From the NCBI GenBank assembly GCA_027625915.1, contig JANTQA010000036.1, positions 4,769,501-4,833,500 on the forward strand: a stretch of DNA of 64,000 nucleotides. Reading direction: 5' to 3'. The position numbers and the translations under genes were made by a program. Shown here piece by piece: positions 54,284 through 64,000 of the stretch. The stretch's first letter is position 1, and each line of letters opens with the position of its first letter. The notes beneath the pieces were generated by a model. It searched no databases. It saw only the letters and a list, made by a program, of their open reading frames with translations, and was not told the DNA's origin. Origin of the DNA: Anaeramoeba flamelloides (taxonomy: Eukaryota; Metamonada; Anaeramoebidae).

Positions 54284-57200
54284 ATGACAACTTTAAGTTC
54301 AGTTTTAAACCAATTGTTTAATCCCAAAACAACAATTGAAACCTTAAACAAATATAGAAAAGACATTGTACATTTCTTGGTGTGCTTTATAGATGAAAAA
54401 AAAAAACAAAAATTTAACTTAGACAAACACCAAGAAATCTGTGCATCCTTATCATTAATTTTAAAAGAAGCACCTTATTCTTTACCATACATTTTGGAAT
54501 ACTTTAACACAAGCCATTCGATCTTTGAGAGGGTACACCGAACCAAGCCACTCAAGAAAATAAAAATGATCCATGTTGAACAACTTGCTTTTTTGGTGAT
54601 TAATTTATTGAAAAGTGACAAATTCCAATTTGTTCAGCAATGGAATTGGTCCCCGCTGTTCCAATTATTGTCACTTCAAAACAGTAATTCCCAAAAATTA
54701 CTTTTGGAAGCAATTTTTGAATTGATTAATATCGGAGAACCAACTCGAATCCAAATTTACAAATCACTCTTAAATTTGGAACAAAAGGATCTCTTATATT
54801 TGGACGATGAACCAAATCGAAGTCGTAATTTTAATAATACTTTATTGAACAAAACAAATTTATTACAATTCAATGAAGACGATTTCCCACAAAGCATTAC
54901 GAAGAAATTAATAAACCTTGAAGGTGTTATTCTTTCAAAAAAGGTATTGGATAAAGAAGGAGAAGAAGGAGAAGGAGAAGAAGAAGAAGGAGAAGAAGAA
55001 TACAAAACAAATGAAAATGAAAAGAAACAAGAAAAATTATCAAAACAAAAGACAGAGAATAATTCTCGAAAAAAAGAAAAGGAAACCGAAAATGAAAAGG
55101 AAAAGGAAAAGAGCAATTATTTGGTCTTTACAAACCAAATCAAAAACTGTTTGTCACAATTAGCATTAAGCTTATCTCAGCGAAGTTCAATTTTGATTGA
55201 GGGACCAACTGGTGTTGGTAAGACAACGTTAATCTGTGGATTAGCCAAATTGATTGGAAGAAAGATTTTGAGAATAAGTATTGCTGATCGAACGGATTGC
55301 AAAGATTTATTGGGGGCCTATGTTTGCACAGACGTTCCTGGTGAATTCCAATGGCAACCGGGTCCCTTGACACGAGCGGTCAAATTAGGATATTGGTTCC
55401 TATTTGAAGACATTGATTTGGCCTCCCCTGAGGTGCTCTCTGTGCTGGTCCCTGTCTTGGAATCAAGAAAGTTATTTTTACCAGGAAGAGGCGAAGTAAT
55501 TTTGGCACACCCAGATTTCCACTTGTTTGGAGAAATCACTTTAATTGAAGGCGATCAATACAATTCCTTACATAGGAACCATTCAATTTCTATGGGCGCC
55601 AATTTCTTTTTGGGGGGCATTTGGAATAGGATCATTTTAAATCCCCTAAACAAAAGGGAGTTATTTGAAATTATCACCAACAAGTACCCATTGCTCAGTC
55701 AATTAATAAACCCAATCTTGAAAACTTATTATGAAATGAAATGTGTATTAAAAAGAGAGTCTCTTAGTTTAAGAGATTTGTTAAAATTTTGTTTGAGGGT
55801 AAACAAATTAATTAAAATCAAGAACGATACATATAAAAAAAAGAGGCAAAAAAGTACGACAAAAAATAAGAACAAGAAAGAACAAGAACAACAACAAGAA
55901 GCAAAGCAAAAAAAGAATTTAGCAAAATTGAATTTAGAAAATAGAGAAAATATTGTTGTTTCTGGGATCTTATGCTTTTGCTCAAGAATTAGAAGAAACA
56001 ACCCACAAAATATAAAACTATATTTGGAAGCAAGCAAAAAACTGTCGTACATTTGGCAAATTAACGAAGAACAATTGGAATATCTAATAAAGTTAAGAAA
56101 GCCAATTTTAAAAATTAAGAAGGACCATTTAGAAATCGGGAAGGAAATTTTCATGCGGGATGCCAAACAAAAGCTATTATATCAAAAAAGTTCTCAAATC
56201 TTTTCCCATACGGGGCACTCTTTAAAATTAATGGAGCAAATTATCAGTTGCTTTTCCAATTCAGAGCCACCACTATTAGTAGGGGAAACGGGAACTGGGA
56301 AAACCAGTATAATTCAATATTTGGCAAATCTCACATACAATAAATTGGTTGTACAGAACATGTCGCAACAGACGGACAGTTCGGATTTATTGGGCGGATT
56401 TAAACCTGTAGACATTCGATTATTGTGCACGCCCTTAAAGAAAACCTTTGAAAAATTATTTGTAAAAACATTTTCTGAAAAGTCCAACCAATCATTTTTA
56501 AGTTACTTTTCAAAGCAATTTGCAATGAAAAATTGGCCAACGGTCATGAAATGCTTTAATTTAACAATTAAAAAAATTCTTAACATCAACAAATTGGAAC
56601 CCAAATTAAGGAAAAAATGGAAGAAATTCGAGAGCCAAGTTGACAAATTTAGCATTCAAAACGAGATGGTCAAAAACAATTTTGCCTTTACCTATGTACC
56701 GGGCGCATTGATAACTGCATTACGCGAAGGCCATTGGTTACTCCTTGACGAATTAAATTTGGCAACAACTTCCACTTTAGAGACATTGGCTTCTGTTTTG
56801 GATTCGGATCGAAAAATTATAGATTTTGGTGAGCCAGGATTAAAGCCGATTAAAAGACACCCCAATTTTAAATTGTTTGCCTGTATGAACCCACCAACGG
56901 ACATTGGTAAAAAGGATTTACCCAAAAATTTGAGATCATATTTTACAGAAATTTATGTCGAAGAAATAAATAATAGAGATGATCTTTCAATAATCATTTC
57001 GGGCTATTTGAAGAATTTAATACCAAACCCACCAATACATAAGATAGTAAGCTTTTATTTGAATGTAATTAAATTATCAGAACAGAGGAAATTAATCACC
57101 AGTGGCAGGCAGAAGGTGCATTATTCCCTAAGAACATTAACTAGGTCCTTGGAATTTGTGAGGATTGCTTTACCGATTTATGGATTTAACCGTTCCTTAT

Positions 57201-60200
57201 TTGAAGGTATTTGTATGACCTTTTTAACACAGTTGACAAGCAATTCAATCAAATTAATAGAAAAGGAAATCATAAAATGGTTATTGAAAAACATTAACAC
57301 CGACAAATTTTTATTACCACCACCAAGACCAAATTCAAATGATGATGATGATGATGATGATGATAAAAAAAATAGAAATATAAATAGAAATAGAAATAAA
57401 ATGAATAACAATAGAAATAACAATAGAAATAATAATAGAAATAAAAAGAATAATAATAGAAATAAAAATAGAAATAATAATAATTATAGAAATAATAACA
57501 ATTATAATAACAATTATAAAAATGATAGAAATAAAAATAATAATAATAATCATTATAAAAATAATAGAAATAAAAATAAAAAGTCGTTGCAAAAGACTTA
57601 TCAATTATTTGAATATTTTTGGATTGAAACTGGTAATGTTAAAGTTATTAAAAATGACAAGTATATCATTACACCATCGATTTCAGCACATTTAAAAAAC
57701 TTGGCTCGAGTAGTGTTAACGAAAAAATATCCCATTCTATTACAAGGACCTACCTCATCAGGAAAGACTTCGATGATTGAATATCTAGCACAAATAACGG
57801 GCCACAAATTTGTGAGGATCAATAATCATGAGCATACAGACATTTCAGAATATTTAGGTTCGCATGTTTCCAACGAACATGGTAAATTTATTTTCCGTGA
57901 CGGTATTTTGGTTGAAGCAGTTAAAAATGGGTGGTGGATTGTCTTGGACGAATTAAATTTAGCACCAACGGAAGTTTTGGAGGCATTAAATAGATTACTC
58001 GATGACAACAGAGAATTGTTTATCCCCGAAACACAAGAAATTATAAAACCACATCCACATTTCATGCTATTTGCCACTCAAAACCCACCGGGTATATATG
58101 GTGGAAGAAAAATCTTATCAAGGGCATTTAGAAACCGTTTTTTGGAATTGCACATTGACGATATACCAGAAAAGGAATTAGTCACCATTTTAGAAAAACG
58201 ATGCAAAATTCCCAAAAGCTTTTCCACAAAATTAGTCATGATCATGTCCGAATTAAGAAGAAAAAGATTAAGCTCAAGGGTATTTGCCGGGAAACATGTT
58301 TTCATTACACCTAGAGACTTATTTAAATGGGCAGACCGAAAACCAGGCACTTATAAAGAATTAGCAGAAATTGGATATATAATTTTAGCAGAACGATTAA
58401 GGAAAAATAAGGAAAAAGAAATTGTTAAAAGCACAATCGAAAAAATTTTAAAAGTCAAAATTGACATCAATACAATGTATGATTGCGTAGATAATAAAGA
58501 ATTTTCCGATTTAGAATCAATCGTAAAAAATTGTAATAATAGTGAATTAAATAAAATTGTTTGGACCAAAAGTATGAAAAGATTATTTGTAATAATCAAT
58601 AATTGTATAAAATTCTCCGAGCCTGTTTTATTAGTGGGAGAAACTGGTTCTGGTAAAACAACAATTTGCCAATTGTTTTCCTTATTATTAAAGCAAAGAC
58701 TGAGAATACTTAATTGCCATATGCACACCGAAACAGCTGATTTCATTGGCGGAATGAGGCCAATACGTTCGAAAGATGTAACTATTAAAGAATTAACGAA
58801 GAACTTGATAGATTTTCTTGATAGTTTGGAAAATGAAATTGATAATGAAATTAATAAATTAACAAATATTGTTATTGAGATTGAAAACGAGATAAATGAT
58901 GAAAACGAAAAAGGTGAAAATAATGAGATCAATGTCGAAAATGAAGTAGAAAAAAAACAAGAAGAAGAAGAAGAAGAAGAAGAAGAAGAAGAAGAAGAAG
59001 AAGAAGAAGAAGAAGAAGAAGAAGAAGAAAAAGAAGAAGAAGAAGAACAGCAACAGCAACAACAACAACAAAAAGAAGAAAATAAGATCAAAAAGGAAGA
59101 AATAAGGAAAAATATTGAGCAATTGAAAAAAGATTTCAAAATTATTCATAAACTTGTCATTAATAGCAATTTGAAAATATTGATTAGCAGTTACCAAAAA
59201 ATAATAAAACAAAATAAAAACAAGAATAATGTGTATAACATTTTAATTAAAAATAAAACGAAAACCATTGATTTAATTAATAAGCAAATAAACGAATATA
59301 AGGCACTCTTCGCTTGGTATGATGGGCCACTGGTTAAGGCAATGAAGGAAGGTGATTTATTTTTAATTGATGAAATTAGTTTAGCAGAGGATTCTGTCTT
59401 GGAAAGATTGAACAGTATATTGGATCCTAACAGAACAATCTTATTGGCAGAAAAGATTACTGAAATTGAGGAAGTGAAGGCAAATGGCACTTTTCGAATT
59501 TTAGCAACTCAAAATCCAGGAGGAGATTTTGGTAAAAGAGAATTAAGTCCAGCCTTAAGAAATCGATTTACTGAGATTTATGTGCCAACAGTCGCCGACA
59601 AAGAAGATTTAATTCAAATAATTTCTGAAAGATTTGAAAACAAGGAATTATTAAAATATTCAGATTTGATCTTGAAATTTTTTGATTGGTTTGAAAAGAC
59701 ATTATCTTTTTTAAAATTTAAAATTTCGCTAAGAGAGATTTTAAGTTGGGTAAGGTTTATGAATCATTTTAAAAAATCCACAAAAATCAATTCAGATATG
59801 TGTTTCCTACATGCAGGGTCAATGGTAATTATTGACTCAATACCAAAGAAGGAGGTGCAATTGAAATGCTATTCCTTTTTAATTGAGGAATGTTTAAAGA
59901 ACAAAATAAAAATAGACGAATTTCTCAAATTGGATTTACAAATTGAGAACAAAGATAATTATTTTGGAATCCAACCATTTGTGATCCAAAGGGGAGACTT
60001 TTCAGAAAAGGAATTGAATTTCAATTTAAATAACAAATTTATTTTGGAAACACCAACAACGTTAAAAAATATTTTACGAATTTTAAGAGCATTGCAATTA
60101 CCAAAAAAGCCAATTTTATTAGAAGGCGAGCCCGGAGTCGGAAAAACCTCGATTATCATGGCACTGGCAAAGGAAACAAACCACCCATTTATTAGAATCA

Positions 60201-63200
60201 ATTTGTCCGAACAAACAGATATGATGGATTTAATCGGTACAGATTTGCCTGTGGAAAATGGAGAAAGTGGTGAAATGCAATGGAGAGATGGACTATTTTT
60301 ACATGCCATTAAGCAGGGATATTGGGTAATTTTGGACGAATTAAATTTAGCTAGCCAATCGGTATTGGAAGGTTTGAATGCAGTTTTAGATCATCGATCT
60401 GAGATTTATATCCCAGAATTAGACAAGACATTCTATTGTACGAAGCAATTTCGGATTTTTGGTTGTCAAAATCCCTTAAATCAAGGCAGTGGTAGAAAGG
60501 GTTTGCCACAATCATTTTTAAATAGGTTTACAAGAGTATATATTGATAGATTCAAATCAAAGGATTTCAAAATTATTTCCAAAAAAATGTATCCGCAAAT
60601 AAATACGAATATTTTGAATAATTTGATAACCTTTAATAAAAAAATTAATAATTTGATTTTTAAAGAATATAAATTAGGTAGAAAAGGTGGGCCATGGGAA
60701 TTCAATTTAAGAGATATTTTAAGATTATGCGAATTAATAAAATCACAGCAAACACTATTTTCTCAAAAATTTAAGAACAATGGTGATGATGATGATGTTC
60801 AGATTAATAACAAAAATGAGAAGAATGAAAATGGAAATAAGAAGGAAAGTGAAGAAATAATTGATCCAAAATTATTTATTCCTATGATTTATAACCAAAG
60901 ATTTCGAACAGAAAATGATCAATTAATTATTAACAAATTATTTAACAACATCTTTATCAAAAATCTAAATCCAAATAAAAATAATTATTATCAAATCACA
61001 CCAAATCACATCCAATTTGGAAATTCCATATTAAAAAGGAATACAACATGCGGTACTAATATTGATTTCAATTTCCCATTAATTATTTTGAGAAAATATT
61101 TGACATATTTGGAATCAATCAGTCAAGGTATTAATCAAAATTGGCCAATTTTATTAGCTGGTTCAACTGGAACTTCAAAAACATCATTGATTAGATTATT
61201 ATCAAAATTAACGGGCAATAATTTGATTGAATTTTCCATGAACCACTCTGTAGATACAATGGAATTATTAGGAGGCTTTGAACAAATTGATTTGAATAGA
61301 CATAAACAAAAAATTTTGATTAGTTTAAAAGTAATTATTGAAAAAATTACCAAAAACCTTTTATTAAAAGGCAGTGACAGTACTAAATTTTTGGTATTAA
61401 TCAAAATATTTAATAATTGGTATTTATTAATTTCGATAATTAATTTGAAAAATTCGACAAAATTTAGTCAGCAAGAATATAATTTTTTGATTCAATTAAT
61501 TAATTTGTTAGATTCAATCAAGAATTTACCCAACAGCAATGCTATAAACCAAAAGTTACAAAGAATTTTAACAAAAATCAAATGGATCCAATCCATTGAC
61601 AGCAAAGGTAAATTTGAATGGGTTAATGGCTTATTGATTGAAGCATTGCAAAACGGATCTTGGTTTTTAATAGAAAATGTCAATTTTTGTAACCCCACTG
61701 TACTTGATCGTTTAAATCCCTTAATGGAAAGAGGCGGTTCCTTAATCATGACCGAAAGGGGAATGAAAAATGGAGAAATTGAAATTATTAAACCACATCC
61801 CAATTTTAGAATGTTTTATACAATGAATCCTCAAAATGGAGAAATCTCGAGAGCAATGAGAAATCGATGTCTTGAATTATTTATACCCGATAATTTAATT
61901 GATGATAATGATTTATTTTCTATTATCCAGTCAAATAAGAATAATAAATTAAAAATTCATGAAATAGAAAATATTATCCAATTCCATCAAAGTTTATTAA
62001 AATTTAATTCCTTAGAAAAATCAAATATTTGGAATTTAATCAAATTAAGTTCTTTAATTAACGAAAAAAAATCTAGAGGTATAAAATTATCGGAAAATTT
62101 TGAAGAAGAAATCTTTCATTCATATTCCTTAAAATTGAAAAAATTAAATGAACAAAATGAAATAATTGATCTCATTAATAATAATAACAATGGAAACAAT
62201 TTGGAAGGTGACATAGTGAAACAAAATGAGAAGAATAACAAATCCAAATCAAAAATGGGCTTGATCGATTCAATATTAAATAATATAAAACCACCATTGG
62301 TTACGCTATATGATTGGTGGAAGGATTCTGGCAATTCAACTTTTAAATTACAATCCAATTTATTCAAAAGCTTGATGAATAATAAATTAAATCTTGAGAA
62401 CATAAATTTAATGAAAAAATTTGCATCGTTTTATATTCTTGAAACGATCACTCCAAATAATATTAATAAAAGATTGGCTTGGTTTCAAAAAAACAATTTA
62501 AAATCATTAAAAGAAATCTTAAAAACAATAATTAATAACAATTTGATGGAAAAAATCTTGAATATTAGATCTAATACATTCCAAATAGATAATGATAATG
62601 AATTCATTAATTTGAGAATAAATAAACCATTATGGGAGTTAATTAAAAAAAGAAATCAAAATAAGGCAATAAATGATTTATACATCAAATCATTTCAATT
62701 TTTAGAACAATTGATAAACTTTTTAAATATAAACTTTACTGAAAAACAATATTTGAAAGACAACCAAAATAAAAAATTGAATTGGAATAAAAAATCTTGC
62801 TTATTGAAAAGTAATGACTATTACCAAAAAAAAATAGATGCAGAAATTTTAAGTCATCCAGTATTAACCATCATAATTCCATTTTCCAAATATTTTGATA
62901 ATTTTTTTTTAAAGAATTATGATTACAATTTTGATAAAATTGATGAATTGGAAACACTTTTGATTGAAAGGAATCAATTATTTTTAAATTTGAAAAAAAA
63001 TAATAATTTCAATTCTCAAGAATTTTTATCAAATTGGAAAAGTTTTTTAAAGGCTTTAAATAATTTTATTGATTTTGATGATATTAATAAAAAATTAAAA
63101 GATATAATTACAAAGATTTCTAATTTCTTTAATTTTAATTTTGATAATCAAAAATTCCAGTATTATTATAAATTTGGCGGAAGACCACAATTGATTAGAT

Positions 63201-64000
63201 TTAAAAAAATTAAAAGAATTATTTCAAATATCTTGAATAACATTGGTAAAATAAAATCCTTTAAAGATTATCAAATGGTTTTACAAAGTTTGTCGACACT
63301 AAATTGGTTAAATTACTATGGAATTGAAAAAACTGAAAATCAATCATTGTTAGATACAATGGAGTTAATACCTGGTAAAATTGGAACAACAGATAATGAT
63401 AATAATACCAATACTCGAAGTAGTAATTATGTAGAAACAGTAGAATTGTTAATTAAAACTGAAAATGTTAATAATATTTTAAAACAAGATCCAAAATTAA
63501 TTAATTATTGGTGTTTATTAGAAGAATTTATTTCGATAACTAACCTTAAAGAAACACAAATTGAAAAAATAATTGAAAAAAATTATTTATTATTTAAAAA
63601 AAAGAAAACTAAATTAAAAAAATTAGTTCCTCATCAAAATTTAATTTGGGAAATTTCAAATAATTTTAATAATGAAAATTCGAAAAATATAATTACAGAA
63701 TATTTTTATTCAATAAACTCTCATTTGTGGAATGATTCTAAAAAGGGTATTTTAAAATTATTTAATGATTATTCTACCAATTATTGGATGAAACAATTAA
63801 GAAATTATACAAATTCTACCATTGAAAATATTTTGATTAAAAATAAAAAATTAAAAACACTTTATAATACTTTTATTCAAAATGAATTTCAAAACTTTGA
63901 TCATATAAAACAATATAATTTTGAAAATTTAAAATTTATTATCAACTATGTTATTAATTTATATAAAAAATCTTTTGATCCAAAGAATTTTATAATATTA
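54284..64000 (+). CDS. MDN1: Midasin (AAA-ATPase of 60S ribosome assembly), N-terminal 3239 residues, runs off window
   Basis: One uninterrupted frame from ATG 54284 to the right edge. Midasin is a dynein-like hexamer-in-one-chain that pulls assembly factors off pre-60S particles in nucleolus and nucleoplasm. Six P-loops stand in order: GPTGVGKT (307), GETGTGKT (667), GPTSSGKT (1155), GETGSGKT (1452), GEPGVGKT (1948) and GSTGTSKT (2293). The last lacks the Gly before Lys. Walker B sites are FEDID, LLDELN, VLDELN, LIDEIS, ILDELN and the family-typical IENVN of AAA6. Asn-Pro sensor motifs (MNPP, TQNPP, TQNPG, CQNPL, MNPQ) follow. From about 2550 the helical linker begins. The acidic D/E-rich part and C-terminal MIDAS domain lie beyond the window (family length about 4900-5600). 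Host-type inserts: Glu/Lys (225-280), Asp8 plus Asn-Arg repeats (1019-1100), and a Glu run followed by Gln (1555-1600). Confidence 0.95.
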   Translation, partial: MTTLSSVLNQLFNPKTTIETLNKYRKDIVHFLVCFIDEKKKQKFNLDKHQEICASLSLILKEAPYSLPYILEYFNTSHSIFERVHRTKPLKKIKMIHVEQLAFLVINLLKSDKFQFVQQWNWSPLFQLLSLQNSNSQKLLLEAIFELINIGEPTRIQIYKSLLNLEQKDLLYLDDEPNRSRNFNNTLLNKTNLLQFNEDDFPQSITKKLINLEGVILSKKVLDKEGEEGEGEEEEGEEEYKTNENEKKQEKLSKQKTENNSRKKEKETENEKEKEKSNYLVFTNQIKNCLSQLALSLSQRSSILIEGPTGVGKTTLICGLAKLIGRKILRISIADRTDCKDLLGAYVCTDVPGEFQWQPGPLTRAVKLGYWFLFEDIDLASPEVLSVLVPVLESRKLFLPGRGEVILAHPDFHLFGEITLIEGDQYNSLHRNHSISMGANFFLGGIWNRIILNPLNKRELFEIITNKYPLLSQLINPILKTYYEMKCVLKRESLSLRDLLKFCLRVNKLIKIKNDTYKKKRQKSTTKNKNKKEQEQQQEAKQKKNLAKLNLENRENIVVSGILCFCSRIRRNNPQNIKLYLEASKKLSYIWQINEEQLEYLIKLRKPILKIKKDHLEIGKEIFMRDAKQKLLYQKSSQIFSHTGHSLKLMEQIISCFSNSEPPLLVGETGTGKTSIIQYLANLTYNKLVVQNMSQQTDSSDLLGGFKPVDIRLLCTPLKKTFEKLFVKTFSEKSNQSFLSYFSKQFAMKNWPTVMKCFNLTIKKILNINKLEPKLRKKWKKFESQVDKFSIQNEMVKNNFAFTYVPGALITALREGHWLLLDELNLATTSTLETLASVLDSDRKIIDFGEPGLKPIKRHPNFKLFACMNPPTDIGKKDLPKNLRSYFTEIYVEEINNRDDLSIIISGYLKNLIPNPPIHKIVSFYLNVIKLSEQRKLITSGRQKVHYSLRTLTRSLEFVRIALPIYGFNRSLFEGICMTFLTQLTSNSIKLIEKEIIKWLLKNINTDKFLLPPPRPNSNDDDDDDDDKKNRNINRNRNKMNNNRNNNRNNNRNKKNNNRNKNRNNNNYRNNNNYNNNYKNDRNKNNNNNHYKNNRNKNKKSLQKTYQLFEYFWIETGNVKVIKNDKYIITPSISAHLKNLARVVLTKKYPILLQGPTSSGKTSMIEYLAQITGHKFVRINNHEHTDISEYLGSHVSNEHGKFIFRDGILVEAVKNGWWIVLDELNLAPTEVLEALNRLLDDNRELFIPETQEIIKPHPHFMLFATQNPPGIYGGRKILSRAFRNRFLELHIDDIPEKELVTILEKRCKIPKSFSTKLVMIMSELRRKRLSSRVFAGKHVFITPRDLFKWADRKPGTYKELAEIGYIILAERLRKNKEKEIVKSTIEKILKVKIDINTMYDCVDNKEFSDLESIVKNCNNSELNKIVWTKSMKRLFVIINNCIKFSEPVLLVGETGSGKTTICQLFSLLLKQRLRILNCHMHTETADFIGGMRPIRSKDVTIKELTKNLIDFLDSLENEIDNEINKLTNIVIEIENEINDENEKGENNEINVENEVEKKQEEEEEEEEEEEEEEEEEEEEEEEKEEEEEQQQQQQQQKEENKIKKEEIRKNIEQLKKDFKIIHKLVINSNLKILISSYQKIIKQNKNKNNVYNILIKNKTKTIDLINKQINEYKALFAWYDGPLVKAMKEGDLFLIDEISLAEDSVLERLNSILDPNRTILLAEKITEIEEVKANGTFRILATQNPGGDFGKRELSPALRNRFTEIYVPTVADKEDLIQIISERFENKELLKYSDLILKFFDWFEKTLSFLKFKISLREILSWVRFMNHFKKSTKINSDMCFLHAGSMVIIDSIPKKEVQLKCYSFLIEECLKNKIKIDEFLKLDLQIENKDNYFGIQPFVIQRGDFSEKELNFNLNNKFILETPTTLKNILRILRALQLPKKPILLEGEPGVGKTSIIMALAKETNHPFIRINLSEQTDMMDLIGTDLPVENGESGEMQWRDGLFLHAIKQGYWVILDELNLASQSVLEGLNAVLDHRSEIYIPELDKTFYCTKQFRIFGCQNPLNQGSGRKGLPQSFLNRFTRVYIDRFKSKDFKIISKKMYPQINTNILNNLITFNKKINNLIFKEYKLGRKGGPWEFNLRDILRLCELIKSQQTLFSQKFKNNGDDDDVQINNKNEKNENGNKKESEEIIDPKLFIPMIYNQRFRTENDQLIINKLFNNIFIKNLNPNKNNYYQITPNHIQFGNSILKRNTTCGTNIDFNFPLIILRKYLTYLESISQGINQNWPILLAGSTGTSKTSLIRLLSKLTGNNLIEFSMNHSVDTMELLGGFEQIDLNRHKQKILISLKVIIEKITKNLLLKGSDSTKFLVLIKIFNNWYLLISIINLKNSTKFSQQEYNFLIQLINLLDSIKNLPNSNAINQKLQRILTKIKWIQSIDSKGKFEWVNGLLIEALQNGSWFLIENVNFCNPTVLDRLNPLMERGGSLIMTERGMKNGEIEIIKPHPNFRMFYTMNPQNGEISRAMRNRCLELFIPDNLIDDNDLFSIIQSNKNNKLKIHEIENIIQFHQSLLKFNSLEKSNIWNLIKLSSLINEKKSRGIKLSENFEEEIFHSYSLKLKKLNEQNEIIDLINNNNNGNNLEGDIVKQNEKNNKSKSKMGLIDSILNNIKPPLVTLYDWWKDSGNSTFKLQSNLFKSLMNNKLNLENINLMKKFASFYILETITPNNINKRLAWFQKNNLKSLKEILKTIINNNLMEKILNIRSNTFQIDNDNEFINLRINKPLWELIKKRNQNKAINDLYIKSFQFLEQLINFLNINFTEKQYLKDNQNKKLNWNKKSCLLKSNDYYQKKIDAEILSHPVLTIIIPFSKYFDNFFLKNYDYNFDKIDELETLLIERNQLFLNLKKNNNFNSQEFLSNWKSFLKALNNFIDFDDINKKLKDIITKISNFFNFNFDNQKFQYYYKFGGRPQLIRFKKIKRIISNILNNIGKIKSFKDYQMVLQSLSTLNWLNYYGIEKTENQSLLDTMELIPGKIGTTDNDNNTNTRSSNYVETVELLIKTENVNNILKQDPKLINYWCLLEEFISITNLKETQIEKIIEKNYLLFKKKKTKLKKLVPHQNLIWEISNNFNNENSKNIITEYFYSINSHLWNDSKKGILKLFNDYSTNYWMKQLRNYTNSTIENILIKNKKLKTLYNTFIQNEFQNFDHIKQYNFENLKFIINYVINLYKKSFDPKNFIIL
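57339..57590 (+). repeat. Asp run and Asn-Arg-rich low-complexity repeat in midasin
   Basis: A GAT run is followed by irregular AATAGAAATAAA-type units coding mainly Asn, Arg and Lys. It falls in the AAA2-AAA3 linker, where insertion should be tolerated. Confidence 0.8.
58957..59085 (+). repeat. GAA/CAA trinucleotide tract in midasin AAA4
   Basis: About thirty GAA codons (Glu) with one AAA change, then CAG/CAA codons (Gln). The tract is nearly pure on the plus strand and lies in an AAA4 surface insert. It is probably length-variable. Confidence 0.85.

Noticed and set aside
54918-55163. Plus-strand Lys-rich frame overlapping midasin
   Set aside because: Alternative frame over the Glu/Lys insert of the uninterrupted midasin frame.
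58351-59212. Ser- and Phe-run frames opposite midasin
   Set aside because: Complements of the GAA tract and of conserved AAA4 coding sequence; no independent evidence.
1-64000. tRNA, rRNA, spliceosomal RNA genes or CRISPR arrays
   Set aside because: No TTCRANNC-type T-loop with matching stems, no rRNA or U-RNA core words and no regularly spaced repeat-spacer arrays were seen by eye; a covariance-model scan would be more sensitive.

Overview
The window looks like nuclear DNA of a free-living amoeboid or flagellate protist. It is extremely AT-rich. Long A/T homopolymers lie both between and inside genes. Proteins carry large Lys, Asn, Asp and Glu low-complexity inserts. Spliceosomal introns have GTAA or GTAT donors and TTAG/ATAG/TAAG acceptors, and TAA and TGA both act as stops. 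The gene set (KICSTOR subunit, midasin, ABCC transporter, Patched/NPC1-like protein, ferric-reductase/NOX-like oxidoreductase, secreted amylase) fits an amoebozoan- or Anaeramoeba-like organism. That placement is inference; nothing here fixes the species.

Layout. 1-5.4 kb: a short inverted-repeat element at the left edge, then one orphan 5' exon of a secreted alpha-amylase (minus). 5.6-8.5 kb: a KICS2 (C12orf66)-like gene (plus), split into two overlapping frames at an A-run. 11.1-12.6 kb: a 1.5-kb terminal-inverted-repeat element whose sister copy lies at 45.4-46.9 kb. 12.9-18.6 kb: three abutting minus-strand frames that look like one large protein with repeated PH-like units. 18.7-24.6 kb: gene-poor, with a decayed coding remnant and a repeat element carrying ATCGCGAT-type motifs. 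24.6-26.4 kb: a ferric-reductase/NADPH-oxidase-like gene (minus). 26.8-29.6 kb: orphan exon-like pieces and two foldback elements. 30.9-35.4 kb: a full-length intronless ABCC transporter (plus). 35.4-40.5 kb: repeats and coding-like islands. 40.6-52.6 kb: a seven-exon Patched-domain protein (plus) whose long introns hold the second 1.5-kb element and several related foldback repeats. 54.3 kb to the right edge: the first 3239 residues of midasin (plus), uninterrupted.

The genes do not form one pathway. KICS2 belongs to nutrient signalling at the lysosome, midasin to 60S ribosome assembly, and the transporter, Patched-like protein and oxidoreductase to membranes. The most notable points are the KICS2-like gene, the three places where a host reading frame breaks in the same direction at an A-run, the near-identical 1.5-kb elements that both sit against a (TA)n tract at the same end, and a crowd of small inverted-repeat elements. 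No tRNA, rRNA or CRISPR was found.
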